Position numbers and translations under genes: made by a program. 64,000 nt of DNA from positions 1 to 64,000 of the forward strand of contig JACKBA010000025.1 of assembly GCA_020634815.1 (NCBI GenBank), in the 5' to 3' direction. Positions 12,094 to 21,672 of the stretch are shown one piece after another (the stretch's first letter is position 1; each line of letters opens with the position of its first letter). The notes under the pieces were generated by a model. It was not told the origin of the DNA. It saw nothing but the letters and a program-made list of their open reading frames with translations, and ran no database searches. Source of the DNA: Caldilineaceae bacterium (lineage in GTDB: Bacteria; Chloroflexota; Anaerolineae; Caldilineales; Caldilineaceae).

Positions 12094-13587
12094 ATGGGCA
12101 AACCAACAGGTTTCTTGGAATATCAGCGCGAGGTGCCGGCCGATCGGGCGCCGCTGGAGCGCGTCAAGGATTGGGACGAGTTCCACCTGCACCTGAGCGA
12201 CGACCGGCTGCGCACGCAAGGTGCGCGCTGCATGGACTGCGGCATTCCGTTCTGCCATACGGGACAGTTGATCAACGGCATGGCCTCCGGCTGCCCGATC
12301 AACAACCTCATCCCGGAGTGGAACGACCTCGTCTACCGCGGGCTGTGGCGTGAGGCGCTCAACCGCCTGCACGAGACCAACAACTTCCCGGAGTTCACCG
12401 GGCGTGTCTGCCCGGCGCCGTGCGAGGGATCGTGCACGGTGGGGCTGCTCGAACCGCCCGTGACGATCAAGAGCATCGAGTGCGCGATCGTCGACCGCGG
12501 CTTTGCAGAAGGCTGGATCGTGCCGGAGACACCGCCCGTGCGCACCGGCAAGAAAGTCGCCGTCGTCGGCTCGGGACCGTCGGGGCTGGCGTGCGCGGCG
12601 CAGCTCAACCGCGCCGGCCACTGGGTCACCGTCTTCGAGCGCGCCGACCGCATCGGCGGGTTGCTCATGTACGGCATCCCCAACATGAAGCTGGACAAGG
12701 AACAGGTGGTGCAGCGTCGCGTCGATCTGCTGGCCGCCGAGGGCGTACGCTTTATCACGAACACTGAAGTCGGCAAGGAGTACCCGATCGACAAACTGCG
12801 CGACCGCTTCGACGCCATCGTCCTGTGTGGCGGCGCGACCAAACCCAACGATCTGCCGATTCCCGGCCGCGAGCTCAAGGGCATCCACTTTGCCATGGAT
12901 TTCCTGCGCGGCAACACAAAGCGGCTGCTCGACGAACGCGGCGCGATTGCGCCCAATGGGCATTTCATCTCGGCCGAGGGCAAGGATGTCATCGTCATCG
13001 GCGGTGGCGACACGGGCACCGACTGCGTGGGCACGTCGCTGCGCCACGGCTGCCGCAGCCTGGCCCAGTTCGAGATTGTACCGCGCCCGCCGGACGAGCG
13101 TGCGCCCGATAACCCCTGGCCGCAATGGCCGCGCATCTTCCGCACCGACTACGGCCAGGAGGAGGCCACAGCGCGCTTCGGCGAGGACCCGCGCACCTTC
13201 CAGATCTCGACGACCAAGTTTGTGGGCGACGAGAACGGCCACGTCAAAGAGTTGCACACGGTCAAGGTCAACATGGTCTTCAAGGATGGCCGCATGAGCT
13301 TCGAGCCGATTCCCGGCACCGAGCAGGTGTGGCCGGCGCAACTCGTCCTGCTGGCCATGGGTTTCCGCGGGCCGGAGGATTTCCTGGTCGACTCGCTGGG
13401 CGTGGCGCGCGATGCGCGCTCCAACGTGGCGGCCGAGCACGGCAAATTCCGCACCAGCGTCGAGGGCATCTTCGCCGCCGGCGACATGCGCCGCGGGCAG
13501 AGCCTGGTGGTGTGGGCGATCAACGAGGGCCGCGGCGCGGCGCGCGAGGTGGACCGCTGGCTGATGGGCGAGACGAGCTTGCCGTGA
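12094..13587 (+). CDS. gltD: glutamate synthase, small (beta) subunit
   Basis: NADPH-dependent partner of GltB that passes electrons through FAD to the large subunit. The 497 residues start with the GltD N-terminus (GKPTGFLEYQREVP), two 4Fe-4S cysteine groups (CMDCGIPFC and GCPINNLIPEWNDL, then VCPAPCEGSC), the FAD dinucleotide fold (VAVVGSGPSGLACAAQL), an NADPH fold (VIVIGGGDTGTDCVG) and the C-terminal AAGDMRRGQSLVVWAI. ATG 12094 is preceded by GGGAGAAAG. It is co-oriented with gltB but separated from it by the DUF433/DUF5615 pair, and ends at a hairpin terminator. Confidence 0.96.
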   Translation: MGKPTGFLEYQREVPADRAPLERVKDWDEFHLHLSDDRLRTQGARCMDCGIPFCHTGQLINGMASGCPINNLIPEWNDLVYRGLWREALNRLHETNNFPEFTGRVCPAPCEGSCTVGLLEPPVTIKSIECAIVDRGFAEGWIVPETPPVRTGKKVAVVGSGPSGLACAAQLNRAGHWVTVFERADRIGGLLMYGIPNMKLDKEQVVQRRVDLLAAEGVRFITNTEVGKEYPIDKLRDRFDAIVLCGGATKPNDLPIPGRELKGIHFAMDFLRGNTKRLLDERGAIAPNGHFISAEGKDVIVIGGGDTGTDCVGTSLRHGCRSLAQFEIVPRPPDERAPDNPWPQWPRIFRTDYGQEEATARFGEDPRTFQISTTKFVGDENGHVKELHTVKVNMVFKDGRMSFEPIPGTEQVWPAQLVLLAMGFRGPEDFLVDSLGVARDARSNVAAEHGKFRTSVEGIFAAGDMRRGQSLVVWAINEGRGAAREVDRWLMGETSLP

Positions 13588-13629
13588 TCTGAAACAAATC
13601 CGCTATAAAAAACGTATTGAGAGACAAGG

Positions 13630-13663
13630 TAAGGCATTGCCTGCACGGCAGTGCCTTATTTGT
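13630..13663 (+). terminator. hairpin terminator after gltD
   Basis: A 12-bp stem (13630-13641 with 13647-13658, one G-U pair) with a TGCAC loop is followed by a short ATTTGTG tract. The stem is strong, the T tract weak. Confidence 0.65.
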
Positions 13664-13734
13664 GCGAGGCGGCGGTATGATGCGATCATGCAATCCGCAG
13701 ACCAGAGTTGGCCAGGGAGTGACGAAATAACGCA

Positions 13735-15615
13735 ATGCAACGGATGCAACCATTGAACCGGAGTTGGCCGCGCCGCCTGCTGGCCGCGCTATTGCTCGTT
13801 GCGCTCATCCTGCCCGCTGAACCGCTACTGGCCGCGCCGCCGGTGCAGGCAGGCAATGCCCTGCAAGATTGCAGCACCGTGCGCGAGGAGACGCTGCAGG
13901 GCGAACTCAACACCGTCACGCAGCAGATCTTTGCCGAGCAGATTGCCGCACTCGACCTCGACGCCATCATCGCGCGCCAGTGGGTCACGCTGGAAATGGA
14001 TCAGGCCATGGACGATGCGGTCGACCTGGCCGTGGCGCGCGTGCAGAGCGAGACCGACCTGTGGAACAAGTTTCTCTCCGGCTGGTCGCCCGACCTGGCA
14101 CGCGATCTGACGCTGGCCGTCGCAAATTACACCTTCGACGCGCCCACCTTCCGCGCCAAAATGGACGAACTGTCGGCCGCCATCTCGCAGGACATTGCCT
14201 CCCAGTTGGCGCTGGCATCGGCCGATTCGGCATCCGCCGCGCTCTACTGCCTGCAAACCTTTATCGGCACGAACTACTCGGCTGCGCTCGTGCGCTCCTT
14301 CGAGAGCCGCGTGCAAGCCGCCACCACCAGCGCCCAGTTGCTCGACGCCGGCGACGCCAGTCCGGATATCCTGGCCATGGTCGGCGAACACCAGATGGCG
14401 CTGGGCGGCATCGGCGTGATCATCGCCGCACAGATCACGCGCAAGATCGTCACCAGCATTGCCAATCGCGTCTCGCAGCGCGTGGCCGGCCGCATTGCCG
14501 GGCGCATCCTCGGCCGCGCCGGCAGCACGGTCATCCCCGTCGCCGGCTGGATCGTGGGCACGGGCATGATCGTCTACGACATCTACGACAGCCGCGACGG
14601 TGCGCTGCCGCAAATCCAGAACTCGCTCAAGTCGACCAACGTCAAAAACGGCGTGCGCGACGAAATCGAGGCGGCGATCCGACCCGAACTGGCGACCGAG
14701 ATTCCATCGCTGGCGCGTTCGGTGGCCAACGACCTCTTTGCCGAATGGCGCACCGTCAAACGCAACATCCAGCAGGTGCTGGAGATCGCCGCCGAAGACG
14801 AGGACTTTGCCGCGCTGCTGGCCGGCCTGGGGTCGCAGGAGCAGTTGGCCAAGCTCGTCGCTGTCGTCAGCGTCGTCATGACCGACGGCGGGCGCTCCGT
14901 GCTCGACGCGGCCGTGGCGGACGGCACGCTGGCGCGCGTCCTGGATCTGCCCGACGCGGCCGTGACGCTGGTGCGCGAGAGCGGCTCGCTGCAGACGGCG
15001 CTGGCCTGGAGCGACGCAGTGGGCAGCCGCCTGTCGGCCGTCGTGGCGCTGGAACTCTACAAGCACGTGACGCCCGAGACCGTCGACCTGGTACAACTCG
15101 ACCAGTTGCTGGCGCTGGGCGACAAGACAGCCGTAGCGCGGCTGGCGCTGCTCACACCCGAGCAGTCGGCCGAACTGATGAAGCTGGCCGAGGCCAATCT
15201 TGTCGCGCTGGCGACGACCTTCTCGCCCGATGACCTGGCGTGGCTGGCCGGCGAGTTACCAGGGCTTCCCGTTGCGCAGCGCAACCAACTCGTGGCACGC
15301 CTGCTGAGCCAGCCGGAGGTCATCGAACCGCTGCGCCGTTCGGGTGCGCTGGCGCAACTTGCCGGCAGCGACAGTCTCGACGCCGGCATCAGCTTCCTGA
15401 CCGGGGCGAGCGAGGGACTCGACTATGTGGCCGACAGCGGCGCGGTCCTGACCGGCGCCGTGAATCCCGGCCTGTTCGTGGCGAAGTACGGTCTGTGGCC
15501 GAGCGTGGGCGGCATGGCCGGCATCTTCGTGCTGCTGCTCATCGCCCTGCGCATCGTGTGGGGCTTTGGCGCGTGGATCTTCCAGCCGCTGGGTTTTCTG
15601 CGCAGGCGGAAATAG
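13735..15615 (+). CDS. secreted, C-terminally membrane-anchored protein of unknown function (paralogue A)
   Basis: A 626-residue protein not recognised as a named family. It has a Sec signal peptide (RRLLAALLLVALILPAEPLLA), a long Ala-rich helical region, a central small-residue hydrophobic segment (GRILGRAGSTVIPVAGWIVG followed by TGMIVYDIYD) that could enter a membrane, a second helical half, and a C-terminal membrane helix (GIFVLLLIALRIVWGFGAWI) with an RRRK tail. This predicts an extracytoplasmic protein held by its C-terminus. It aligns along most of its length with the protein at 16199-17980: NKFLSGW/NRLLSGW, MDELSAAI/LDELSAAI, VIPVAGWIVG/FIPIAGWIIG, GALPQIQ. The start ATG 13735 or 13744 is uncertain. 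Confidence 0.7.
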   Translation: MQRMQPLNRSWPRRLLAALLLVALILPAEPLLAAPPVQAGNALQDCSTVREETLQGELNTVTQQIFAEQIAALDLDAIIARQWVTLEMDQAMDDAVDLAVARVQSETDLWNKFLSGWSPDLARDLTLAVANYTFDAPTFRAKMDELSAAISQDIASQLALASADSASAALYCLQTFIGTNYSAALVRSFESRVQAATTSAQLLDAGDASPDILAMVGEHQMALGGIGVIIAAQITRKIVTSIANRVSQRVAGRIAGRILGRAGSTVIPVAGWIVGTGMIVYDIYDSRDGALPQIQNSLKSTNVKNGVRDEIEAAIRPELATEIPSLARSVANDLFAEWRTVKRNIQQVLEIAAEDEDFAALLAGLGSQEQLAKLVAVVSVVMTDGGRSVLDAAVADGTLARVLDLPDAAVTLVRESGSLQTALAWSDAVGSRLSAVVALELYKHVTPETVDLVQLDQLLALGDKTAVARLALLTPEQSAELMKLAEANLVALATTFSPDDLAWLAGELPGLPVAQRNQLVARLLSQPEVIEPLRRSGALAQLAGSDSLDAGISFLTGASEGLDYVADSGAVLTGAVNPGLFVAKYGLWPSVGGMAGIFVLLLIALRIVWGFGAWIFQPLGFLRRRK

Positions 15616-15719
15616 AACGCGGATGGCGCGGATTGGGCGAATTTGCACGGATTCTTGGGTGTGTTTTCAGGAAGCTCGTCATGTGCGGATCGTTTCTTGG
15701 GAGTCGTTGGAAAAGCCCA

Positions 15720-15818
15720 CCACCAAGCCGCAAAGGGCACAAAGAGGCACGAAGCAACCAAGGCACGATGTAACCAGTTGCTTCTTTGTGCCCCTTGGTG
15801 TTCTTCGTGACTTGGTGG
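15720..15818. repeat. intergenic inverted repeat of CACAAAG/CACGAAG-type units
   Basis: Left arm begins CCACCAAGCCGCAAAGGGC (from 15720) and the right arm, read on the minus strand from 15818, begins CCACCAAGTCACGAAGAACA; both continue with short A/G-rich units such as GGCACAAAGA. The arms can form a long imperfect hairpin. A single related arm occurs at 32479-32507. The remaining bases of the 15616-15855 gap hold no gene. Confidence 0.6.
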
Positions 15819-15855
15819 CGAGTTGTAATAGCAGTCTATGAGGAGTGTTGTTGGC

Positions 15856-16212
15856 ATGTTGATTGTCTTGGATTCGCACCCGTCGGCCGAGATTGAGCTG
15901 GGCGAGTTGCTGACGGTGGTGCACGTGGCGGCGGCGAACGTCGTCAAGGATATCCGCGAGAATATCCGCAACCTGGTGGGCGGGCGCATGACCCACTACG
16001 AGGGCCTTATCCGCGATGCCGTCAATGGTGCGCTGCGCGAGCTGGACGAACAGGCGCTGGCCAAAGGCTATGACGGCGCGATCGGCGTGCGCATCGCCAA
16101 CCCCGTCGTCGTCGAAGGCGGCGTCGAGGTGGTCGTTTACGGCAACGCGTTCCGCTACGCCGGCAAAGCCGCTCCCGCCGGCCAAGGAGCCACTGTCGAT
16201 GGGCTGGCTTAG
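15856..16212 (+). CDS. YbjQ-family (UPF0145, DUF74) protein
   Basis: A 118-residue protein matching YbjQ/UPF0145 (heavy-metal-binding-domain-like pentamer): NVVKDIRENIRNLVGGRMTHYEGLIRDA in order, then ALRELDEQALAKGYDGAIGVRI. The family's molecular role is not established. An in-frame ATG at 15838 exists, but AGGAG at 15841-15845 lies ten bases before ATG 15856, and the family normally starts this way. It lies between two paralogous secreted proteins and overlaps the second by 14 bases, indicating that the three genes work together. Confidence 0.85.
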   Translation: MLIVLDSHPSAEIELGELLTVVHVAAANVVKDIRENIRNLVGGRMTHYEGLIRDAVNGALRELDEQALAKGYDGAIGVRIANPVVVEGGVEVVVYGNAFRYAGKAAPAGQGATVDGLA

Positions 16213-17980
16213 CCAACGCATGCGCCACACAGTCGCCGTTGTCCTGGCGCTGGCCATGGTTCTGTCCGCCACGCCGGCCTACGCCGCACCCGCTGCCCAG
16301 ACACCGGGCGGCGACTACACCGTCGGCGATTGCAGCCAGATCGACCGCACCCAACTGCGCAACGAGATCGAGGCGCACGTGCTGGCGGTGCTACAGAACG
16401 AGGCCGCGCCCTTTGACGTCGACGCCATCGTCGACCGCGCCTGGAGCGACCTGCAAATGGATGCCGTCGTCGACACCGAAGTGACACGAGCCGTCAACGA
16501 CGTGCTCAACAACGAGGATTACCTGAATCGCCTGCTCTCCGGCTGGTGGGGCGAGAAGGCACAGGAATATGCCGAGCGCGTGGCCAACGATGCGTTCGGC
16601 TCGCCGGCCTTCCGCGCCCGGCTGGATGAGTTGTCGGCGGCGATCGGCGCGGAGGTGGCGCGCCAGGTCGAGGCGCAATTTGCCCAAGCGGCATCGGTCG
16701 CCTTGCTCTGCCTGCAAGCGTACGTGGGCGAACAATATTCCACGTCGTTCTTCAGCCTCTTTGCCGAGCGCGTCCAGGCCGAAACGCACACGCTCGATCT
16801 CGACCCGCTCGATACACCGCAGGTCGGCGCGCTCACGAATCACCAGCTCGCCCTGGCCGGCGTCGGGACGATCCTGGCGACACAGCTCGTCTACCGGCTC
16901 AGCCAGAAGCTGGGTCAGAAGATCGCCCAGCGTGTCGCCGGCAAGGTCGTCGGCCGCGTGCTGGGCAAGGCTGGTTCTTCGTTCATCCCCATCGCCGGCT
17001 GGATCATCGGCATCGGCATGATCGTTTACGACCTGTGGGAAGGCGGCCAGGGCGCGCTGCCGCAAATTCAGGAAGGTCTGCAAAGCCCCGAAGTCAAGCA
17101 GAAGATCCGCGAGGAGATCGCCGACGCGGTCAAGGACGACCTGCCCGAGCAGGCGTCGCTCATTGCGCTGGAGACGGCGGTCAGTCTTACCGAGCAGTGG
17201 CAGGGCTTCTGCGGCGCGTACGAATATGTCTGCCTGGTGGCCGAGCAGAACGACGGCTTCCGGCGCATGTTGCAGGAAGTGACGCTGGACGAGCTGGCCG
17301 ACGTGGCAGCGCTCGTCAACTTCTACATGCGCGAGCTGGGCCGCGCCGAGCTGGATACCGCGCTGGCCGACGGCAGCCTGGCTCGCCTGCTCCCCATGCC
17401 CGACGCCGCGCTTACCGTCCTGCGTGAGACACACAGCACGGCAACGACCCTCGCCTGGTCCGACCTGGCGGCGGGCCGGTTGGACGTCATTGCCGAGTGG
17501 GGCGTTCACCGCCGGGCCGTACCCGCCGATTTCACACCCGCCACCTTTGATGCCTTGCTCGCCCTGGGCGACGCCGAGCCGGCGCAAAAGCTGCTGGCGC
17601 TGCCCGCCGACGAGCGCACGGCCTTGCTCGAACTGCCCGGCGAGGTGCTGGCGAAGTTGGCCGCCGTGGAGCCGGTTGCCGACCTCGACTGGCTGGCGGG
17701 CTATCTGCTTCTGCCCGGCCAGCAGCCACAAACCATCGCCGAGGAGGTCGTCGAGGGCAAGGTAACGGTGGCCGAGTTGCGCGGCCCCGCGCCGCGCGTC
17801 GAGCCAACCGCCACCCTGCTGCCGGTTGAAGCCGCGCTCACGCCCGTCACCATGGCGACGCTGTCGGAGACGAATCCGGGCGAGCAGAGCAGCGCCCTGC
17901 CATCGCTCTTGCTCGTCCTGCTCCTGCTCGTCGGTGCGGCAGGCGCGGGCGCGACGGTGTGGTGGCGGAGAAGAGAGTGA
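16199..17980 (+). CDS. secreted, C-terminally membrane-anchored protein of unknown function (paralogue B)
   Basis: A 593-residue paralogue of the 13735-15615 product. Signal peptide: TVAVVLALAMVLSATPAYA. Like paralogue A it has an Ala-rich helical N-terminal half, a small-residue hydrophobic centre (GKAGSSFIPIAGWIIGIGMI), a second helical half and a C-terminal membrane helix (SLLLVLLLLVGAAGAGATVW) ending in WRRRE. A Pro/Thr-rich linker (PRVEPTATLLPVEAALTPVT) precedes the anchor. Cysteines near the mature N-terminus (GDCSQ) and mid-region (LLCLQAY) are shared with A. ATG 16199 follows AAGGAG by ten bases and overlaps the YbjQ-family gene. Function unknown. Confidence 0.7.
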   Translation: MGWLSQRMRHTVAVVLALAMVLSATPAYAAPAAQTPGGDYTVGDCSQIDRTQLRNEIEAHVLAVLQNEAAPFDVDAIVDRAWSDLQMDAVVDTEVTRAVNDVLNNEDYLNRLLSGWWGEKAQEYAERVANDAFGSPAFRARLDELSAAIGAEVARQVEAQFAQAASVALLCLQAYVGEQYSTSFFSLFAERVQAETHTLDLDPLDTPQVGALTNHQLALAGVGTILATQLVYRLSQKLGQKIAQRVAGKVVGRVLGKAGSSFIPIAGWIIGIGMIVYDLWEGGQGALPQIQEGLQSPEVKQKIREEIADAVKDDLPEQASLIALETAVSLTEQWQGFCGAYEYVCLVAEQNDGFRRMLQEVTLDELADVAALVNFYMRELGRAELDTALADGSLARLLPMPDAALTVLRETHSTATTLAWSDLAAGRLDVIAEWGVHRRAVPADFTPATFDALLALGDAEPAQKLLALPADERTALLELPGEVLAKLAAVEPVADLDWLAGYLLLPGQQPQTIAEEVVEGKVTVAELRGPAPRVEPTATLLPVEAALTPVTMATLSETNPGEQSSALPSLLLVLLLLVGAAGAGATVWWRRRE

Positions 17981-17996
17981 AGCGTCAAACGTCATC

Positions 17997-18025
17997 GGTA
18001 ATGCGTAATGCGTGACGAGTAATCA
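17997..18025. repeat. inverted single copy of the downstream 21-bp repeat
   Basis: Reads, on the minus strand, as ATTACTCGTCACGCATTACG with flanking matches, the same unit that is tandemly repeated at 18110-18193. Together they form an inverted-repeat pair around about 85 bases of TTGCTGATT-rich sequence. Confidence 0.6.
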
Positions 18026-18109
18026 CGTTTGACCCATGGTATGTAGCTTAATTGCTGATGGATGAATTGCTGATTGTTGATTGCTGACGACGCTCTGCGG
18101 CGCACCACT

Positions 18110-18193
18110 TGTCACGCATTACGCATTACTCGTCACGCTTTACGCATTACTCGTCGCGCATTACGCATTACTCGTCACGCATCACGTTTAGCG
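18110..18193. repeat. tandem array of four 21-bp units
   Basis: Units start at 18110, 18131, 18152 and 18173 and follow the pattern GTCACGCATTACGCATTACT with one or two changes; the fourth is degenerate in its second half. There are no spacers, so it is not a CRISPR. It lies in the gap before the PHP hydrolase gene. Confidence 0.75.
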
Positions 18194-18218
18194 TTTGACT
18201 CACAAGGTGGCTCCATCC

Positions 18219-19589
18219 ATGACCCTATACCCTTCGCTCCACCTTCACCTGTCCGGCACGTTGACTGCGCGTGATGCCAAGCGCCATGTGCCCCATTCGT
18301 TCGCGGTGCCGGCGGGAGCAACGCAAATCGCCCTGTCGCTGAGCTTCACGCCGGTCGCGCAGTCGGGGCTGGCCAACATGCTCACGCTGACGCTCTTTGA
18401 CCCGGACGGATTCCGCGGCGCTCGGCACCGTGGCGGGAGCCAGCATGCCGTCGTCATCTCGGACACGGCTGCCACGCCCGGCTATCTGGCCGGCCCGTTG
18501 CCCGCGGGCGAGTGGGTCGTGCAGATCGACACGCACCGCATCATGCCGGGCGCGCCCGTGCACTACAAGCTCGACATTGCGATTTCGACGGAGACGGAAG
18601 CGCCCATGACGCACGTCTTGCCGGAGGGGAGACGCAACGGGGGACGCGATCGGGGCACGGGCTGGTATCGCGGCGACCTGCACAGCCATACCGACCACTC
18701 TGACGCCGGCGAGCGCACGGTAGCCGATCTCATTGCCGCTGCCCAGGACGCCGGGCTCGACTTCCTCTTTGTCACCGACCACAACACGACTTCCACTCTC
18801 GTCGAATTGGAGACGATTGATTCGGGCGATCTGCTTGTGGCCGGCGGTATGGAGTTGACGACCTTTTGGGGGCACGCGCTCGTGCTGGGCACGCGGCGGT
18901 GGATCGACTGGCGCTTCCGCCCCGGCGACGGCGGCATCGAACGTGTGGCGATGAACGCCGACACAGCCGGCGAGCTATTCATCATCGCTCACCCGAATGC
19001 GGGCGGCGACCCGCTGTGCACGGGCTGCGCCTGGCGCTTCGGCGAGATGATGCCGGGAACGGCGCGGCTGGTGGAGGTGTGGAACGGGCCGTGGGGCGGC
19101 GACTCCAACAACGAGGCGTCGCTGGCGCTCTGGTACGACTGGCTGAATCAGGGGCGGCGCATGGTGGCGACCGTGGGCAGCGACACGCACAGCGCGGCAG
19201 ACTACGCGGCCGGCCCCAGCTTTGCTGTCGTATATACGGACGAGTTGAGCGAAGCTGCACTCCTACGCGCCATCGCCGCCGGCCATCTCTACCTGAGCAG
19301 CGGGCCGGCCCTGACCTTGGATGCGCGTGCCGGGGATGGGACGCGCGCCATGATGGGCGACTCGATCGGGCAGGATGCGACGTTCGAGGCGAGCTGGCAG
19401 GCATGCCCGCCCGGCGCCACGCTGCGGATCATTGCCAACGGCTGCCTGCTCCACGCGCAAGACGCCACCGAACCAGGGATTCACCGCTGGTCGATGGCGC
19501 CGCGCGCGGCAAGCTGGGTCACCGCCGAACTCCGCAGCACGGCGGGTGAACTGTTGGCGGTCACCAACCCCATCTTTCTATCAGCCTGA
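18219..19589 (+). CDS. CehA/McbA-family PHP-domain metallohydrolase
   Basis: A 456-residue protein. After a beta-rich N-terminal part (residues about 1-130), the PHP domain begins at RGDLHSHTDHSDAGERT, an H-x-H metal motif, followed by DFLFVTDHN, GMELTT, IIAHPN and TVGSDTHSA, which supply the remaining His/Asp/Glu ligands of a multinuclear metal site. CehA/McbA proteins include carbaryl hydrolase, but most hydrolyse unknown phosphate or ester substrates. ATG 18219 was preferred, with AAGGTGG eight bases upstream; no signal peptide is visible. It converges with the FAH-family gene 19 bases away. Confidence 0.85.
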   Translation: MTLYPSLHLHLSGTLTARDAKRHVPHSFAVPAGATQIALSLSFTPVAQSGLANMLTLTLFDPDGFRGARHRGGSQHAVVISDTAATPGYLAGPLPAGEWVVQIDTHRIMPGAPVHYKLDIAISTETEAPMTHVLPEGRRNGGRDRGTGWYRGDLHSHTDHSDAGERTVADLIAAAQDAGLDFLFVTDHNTTSTLVELETIDSGDLLVAGGMELTTFWGHALVLGTRRWIDWRFRPGDGGIERVAMNADTAGELFIIAHPNAGGDPLCTGCAWRFGEMMPGTARLVEVWNGPWGGDSNNEASLALWYDWLNQGRRMVATVGSDTHSAADYAAGPSFAVVYTDELSEAALLRAIAAGHLYLSSGPALTLDARAGDGTRAMMGDSIGQDATFEASWQACPPGATLRIIANGCLLHAQDATEPGIHRWSMAPRAASWVTAELRSTAGELLAVTNPIFLSA

Positions 19590-19608
19590 TCGTCGTTGCC
19601 GCAATGCG

Positions 19609-20499
19609 TTAATCGCCGGCCACAATCGTATTCGTCAGCGCGCCCAGGCCGTCGATGGCGACCGTCATCACGTCGCCCGGTTGCAGCCACGGCTTATCGG
19701 GCCGGCCGAGCGCAACCCCTTCCGGCGTGCCGGTGGAGATGATGTCGCCCGGCTCCAGCGTCACGTAGCGGCTGATGTAGCTGATAATCTGCGGGATGTT
19801 GAAGATCAGGTCGCCCGTGTTGGAGTCCTGGCGCAGCGCGCCGTTGATCGTGCAGGTGATGCGCAGGGTATGCGGGTCGGCGATCTCGTCCGCCGTGACC
19901 AGGTACGGGCCGATCGGCAGAAAGCCGTCCGGCGTCTTGCCCAGCAGCCACTGCCCGCTGAACATCTGTAGGTCGCGCGCGCTGACGTCATTGGCATTGA
20001 AGTAGCCAAAGACATGAGCCAGCGCATCGGCTTCCGCAATGTGACGCCCCCCCGCCCCGATCACCAGCGCCAGTTCGGCCTCATAGTCCATCTGCGTCGT
20101 GTCCGGCGGAATCGGCACGTCGTCGCCTTGCGCGGCCAGGACGTTGTTGAACTTGGAAAAGAGCACCGGTGCGGTGGGAATCTTCATGCCGGACTCTTCG
20201 GCATGGCGGCGATAGTTGAGCCCGATGCAGATGATCTTGCCCGGCGCGGGCACGCAGGGACCGAGATCCAACTGCTCCTCGTCCAGCCACAGCGACGGGT
20301 CGGCCTGGGCCACGGCCACCAGCGCTTCCAGGGCCGTGATCACCTGCGGGCCGCCGGCGATCACCTCGGCCATCGTCGCCGGGATCGCGGCGGCGTCCAT
20401 GCCCGCTTTCAGCCGTGCCCGCGCGACGTCGACAACGCCGCGCTCCGTACGCACGCCCAGGCGCAGCCCATCTTCGTTGCGGTAGGTCAATAATTGCAT
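19609..20499 (-). CDS. fumarylacetoacetate hydrolase (FAH) family protein
   Basis: A 296-residue FAH-fold enzyme. The N-terminal domain is followed by the conserved PGKIICIGLNYRRHAEESG, PVLFSKFNN, the metal-binding MDYEAELALVIG (with Glu ligands), GYFNANDVSARDLQ and GDIISTGTPEGVALG. FAH proteins act as acylpyruvate hydrolases, oxaloacetate decarboxylases or hydratases in aromatic catabolism; the specific reaction cannot be chosen here. AAGGAG lies seven bases before the ATG. It lies 64 bases downstream of the GalU-like gene on the same strand and may be cotranscribed. Confidence 0.9.
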   Translation of the reverse strand: MQLLTYRNEDGLRLGVRTERGVVDVARARLKAGMDAAAIPATMAEVIAGGPQVITALEALVAVAQADPSLWLDEEQLDLGPCVPAPGKIICIGLNYRRHAEESGMKIPTAPVLFSKFNNVLAAQGDDVPIPPDTTQMDYEAELALVIGAGGRHIAEADALAHVFGYFNANDVSARDLQMFSGQWLLGKTPDGFLPIGPYLVTADEIADPHTLRITCTINGALRQDSNTGDLIFNIPQIISYISRYVTLEPGDIISTGTPEGVALGRPDKPWLQPGDVMTVAIDGLGALTNTIVAGD

Positions 20500-20563
20500 C
20501 GTTTTCTCCTTGCTCTCTCTTGGAAGCGACCGCGCACAATCGGCGGTCAGGGATTGGGTACGG

Positions 20564-21430
<867 letters not shown>

Positions 21431-21672
21431 TGTTGCTCCAAACAGGGTGGTGCGCTCCCGATGATTTGGATGAAAGTGACGACGGCATTTTATCACAGAA
21501 ATGCGCCAGTCAGGGCAGAAGACCGATGTCGTATCCGGTCTGCGGCACCCTGTTCGCAGGGTCTGCATGTATTTTTCGGCAGTGCGCCCGACTCTCTTGT
21601 GATGTATACGCATGGCCATGGAAGCTGACACAGAGTCCCGCAAGGGATATTTTCACAAGGAGAACTTTGAAC

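Noticed and set aside
13575..13606. Possible promoter TTGCCG ... TATAAA after gltD
   Set aside because: The spacer is 19 bases and it lies before the gltD terminator, so it is unlikely to drive the next gene.
16016..16198. In-frame N-terminal extension of paralogue B
   Set aside because: It overlaps the YbjQ-family gene, has no coding character, and the signal peptide with ribosome site starts at 16199.
18110..18193. CRISPR-like repeat array
   Set aside because: The 21-bp units are directly adjacent with no spacers, and no cas genes are near.
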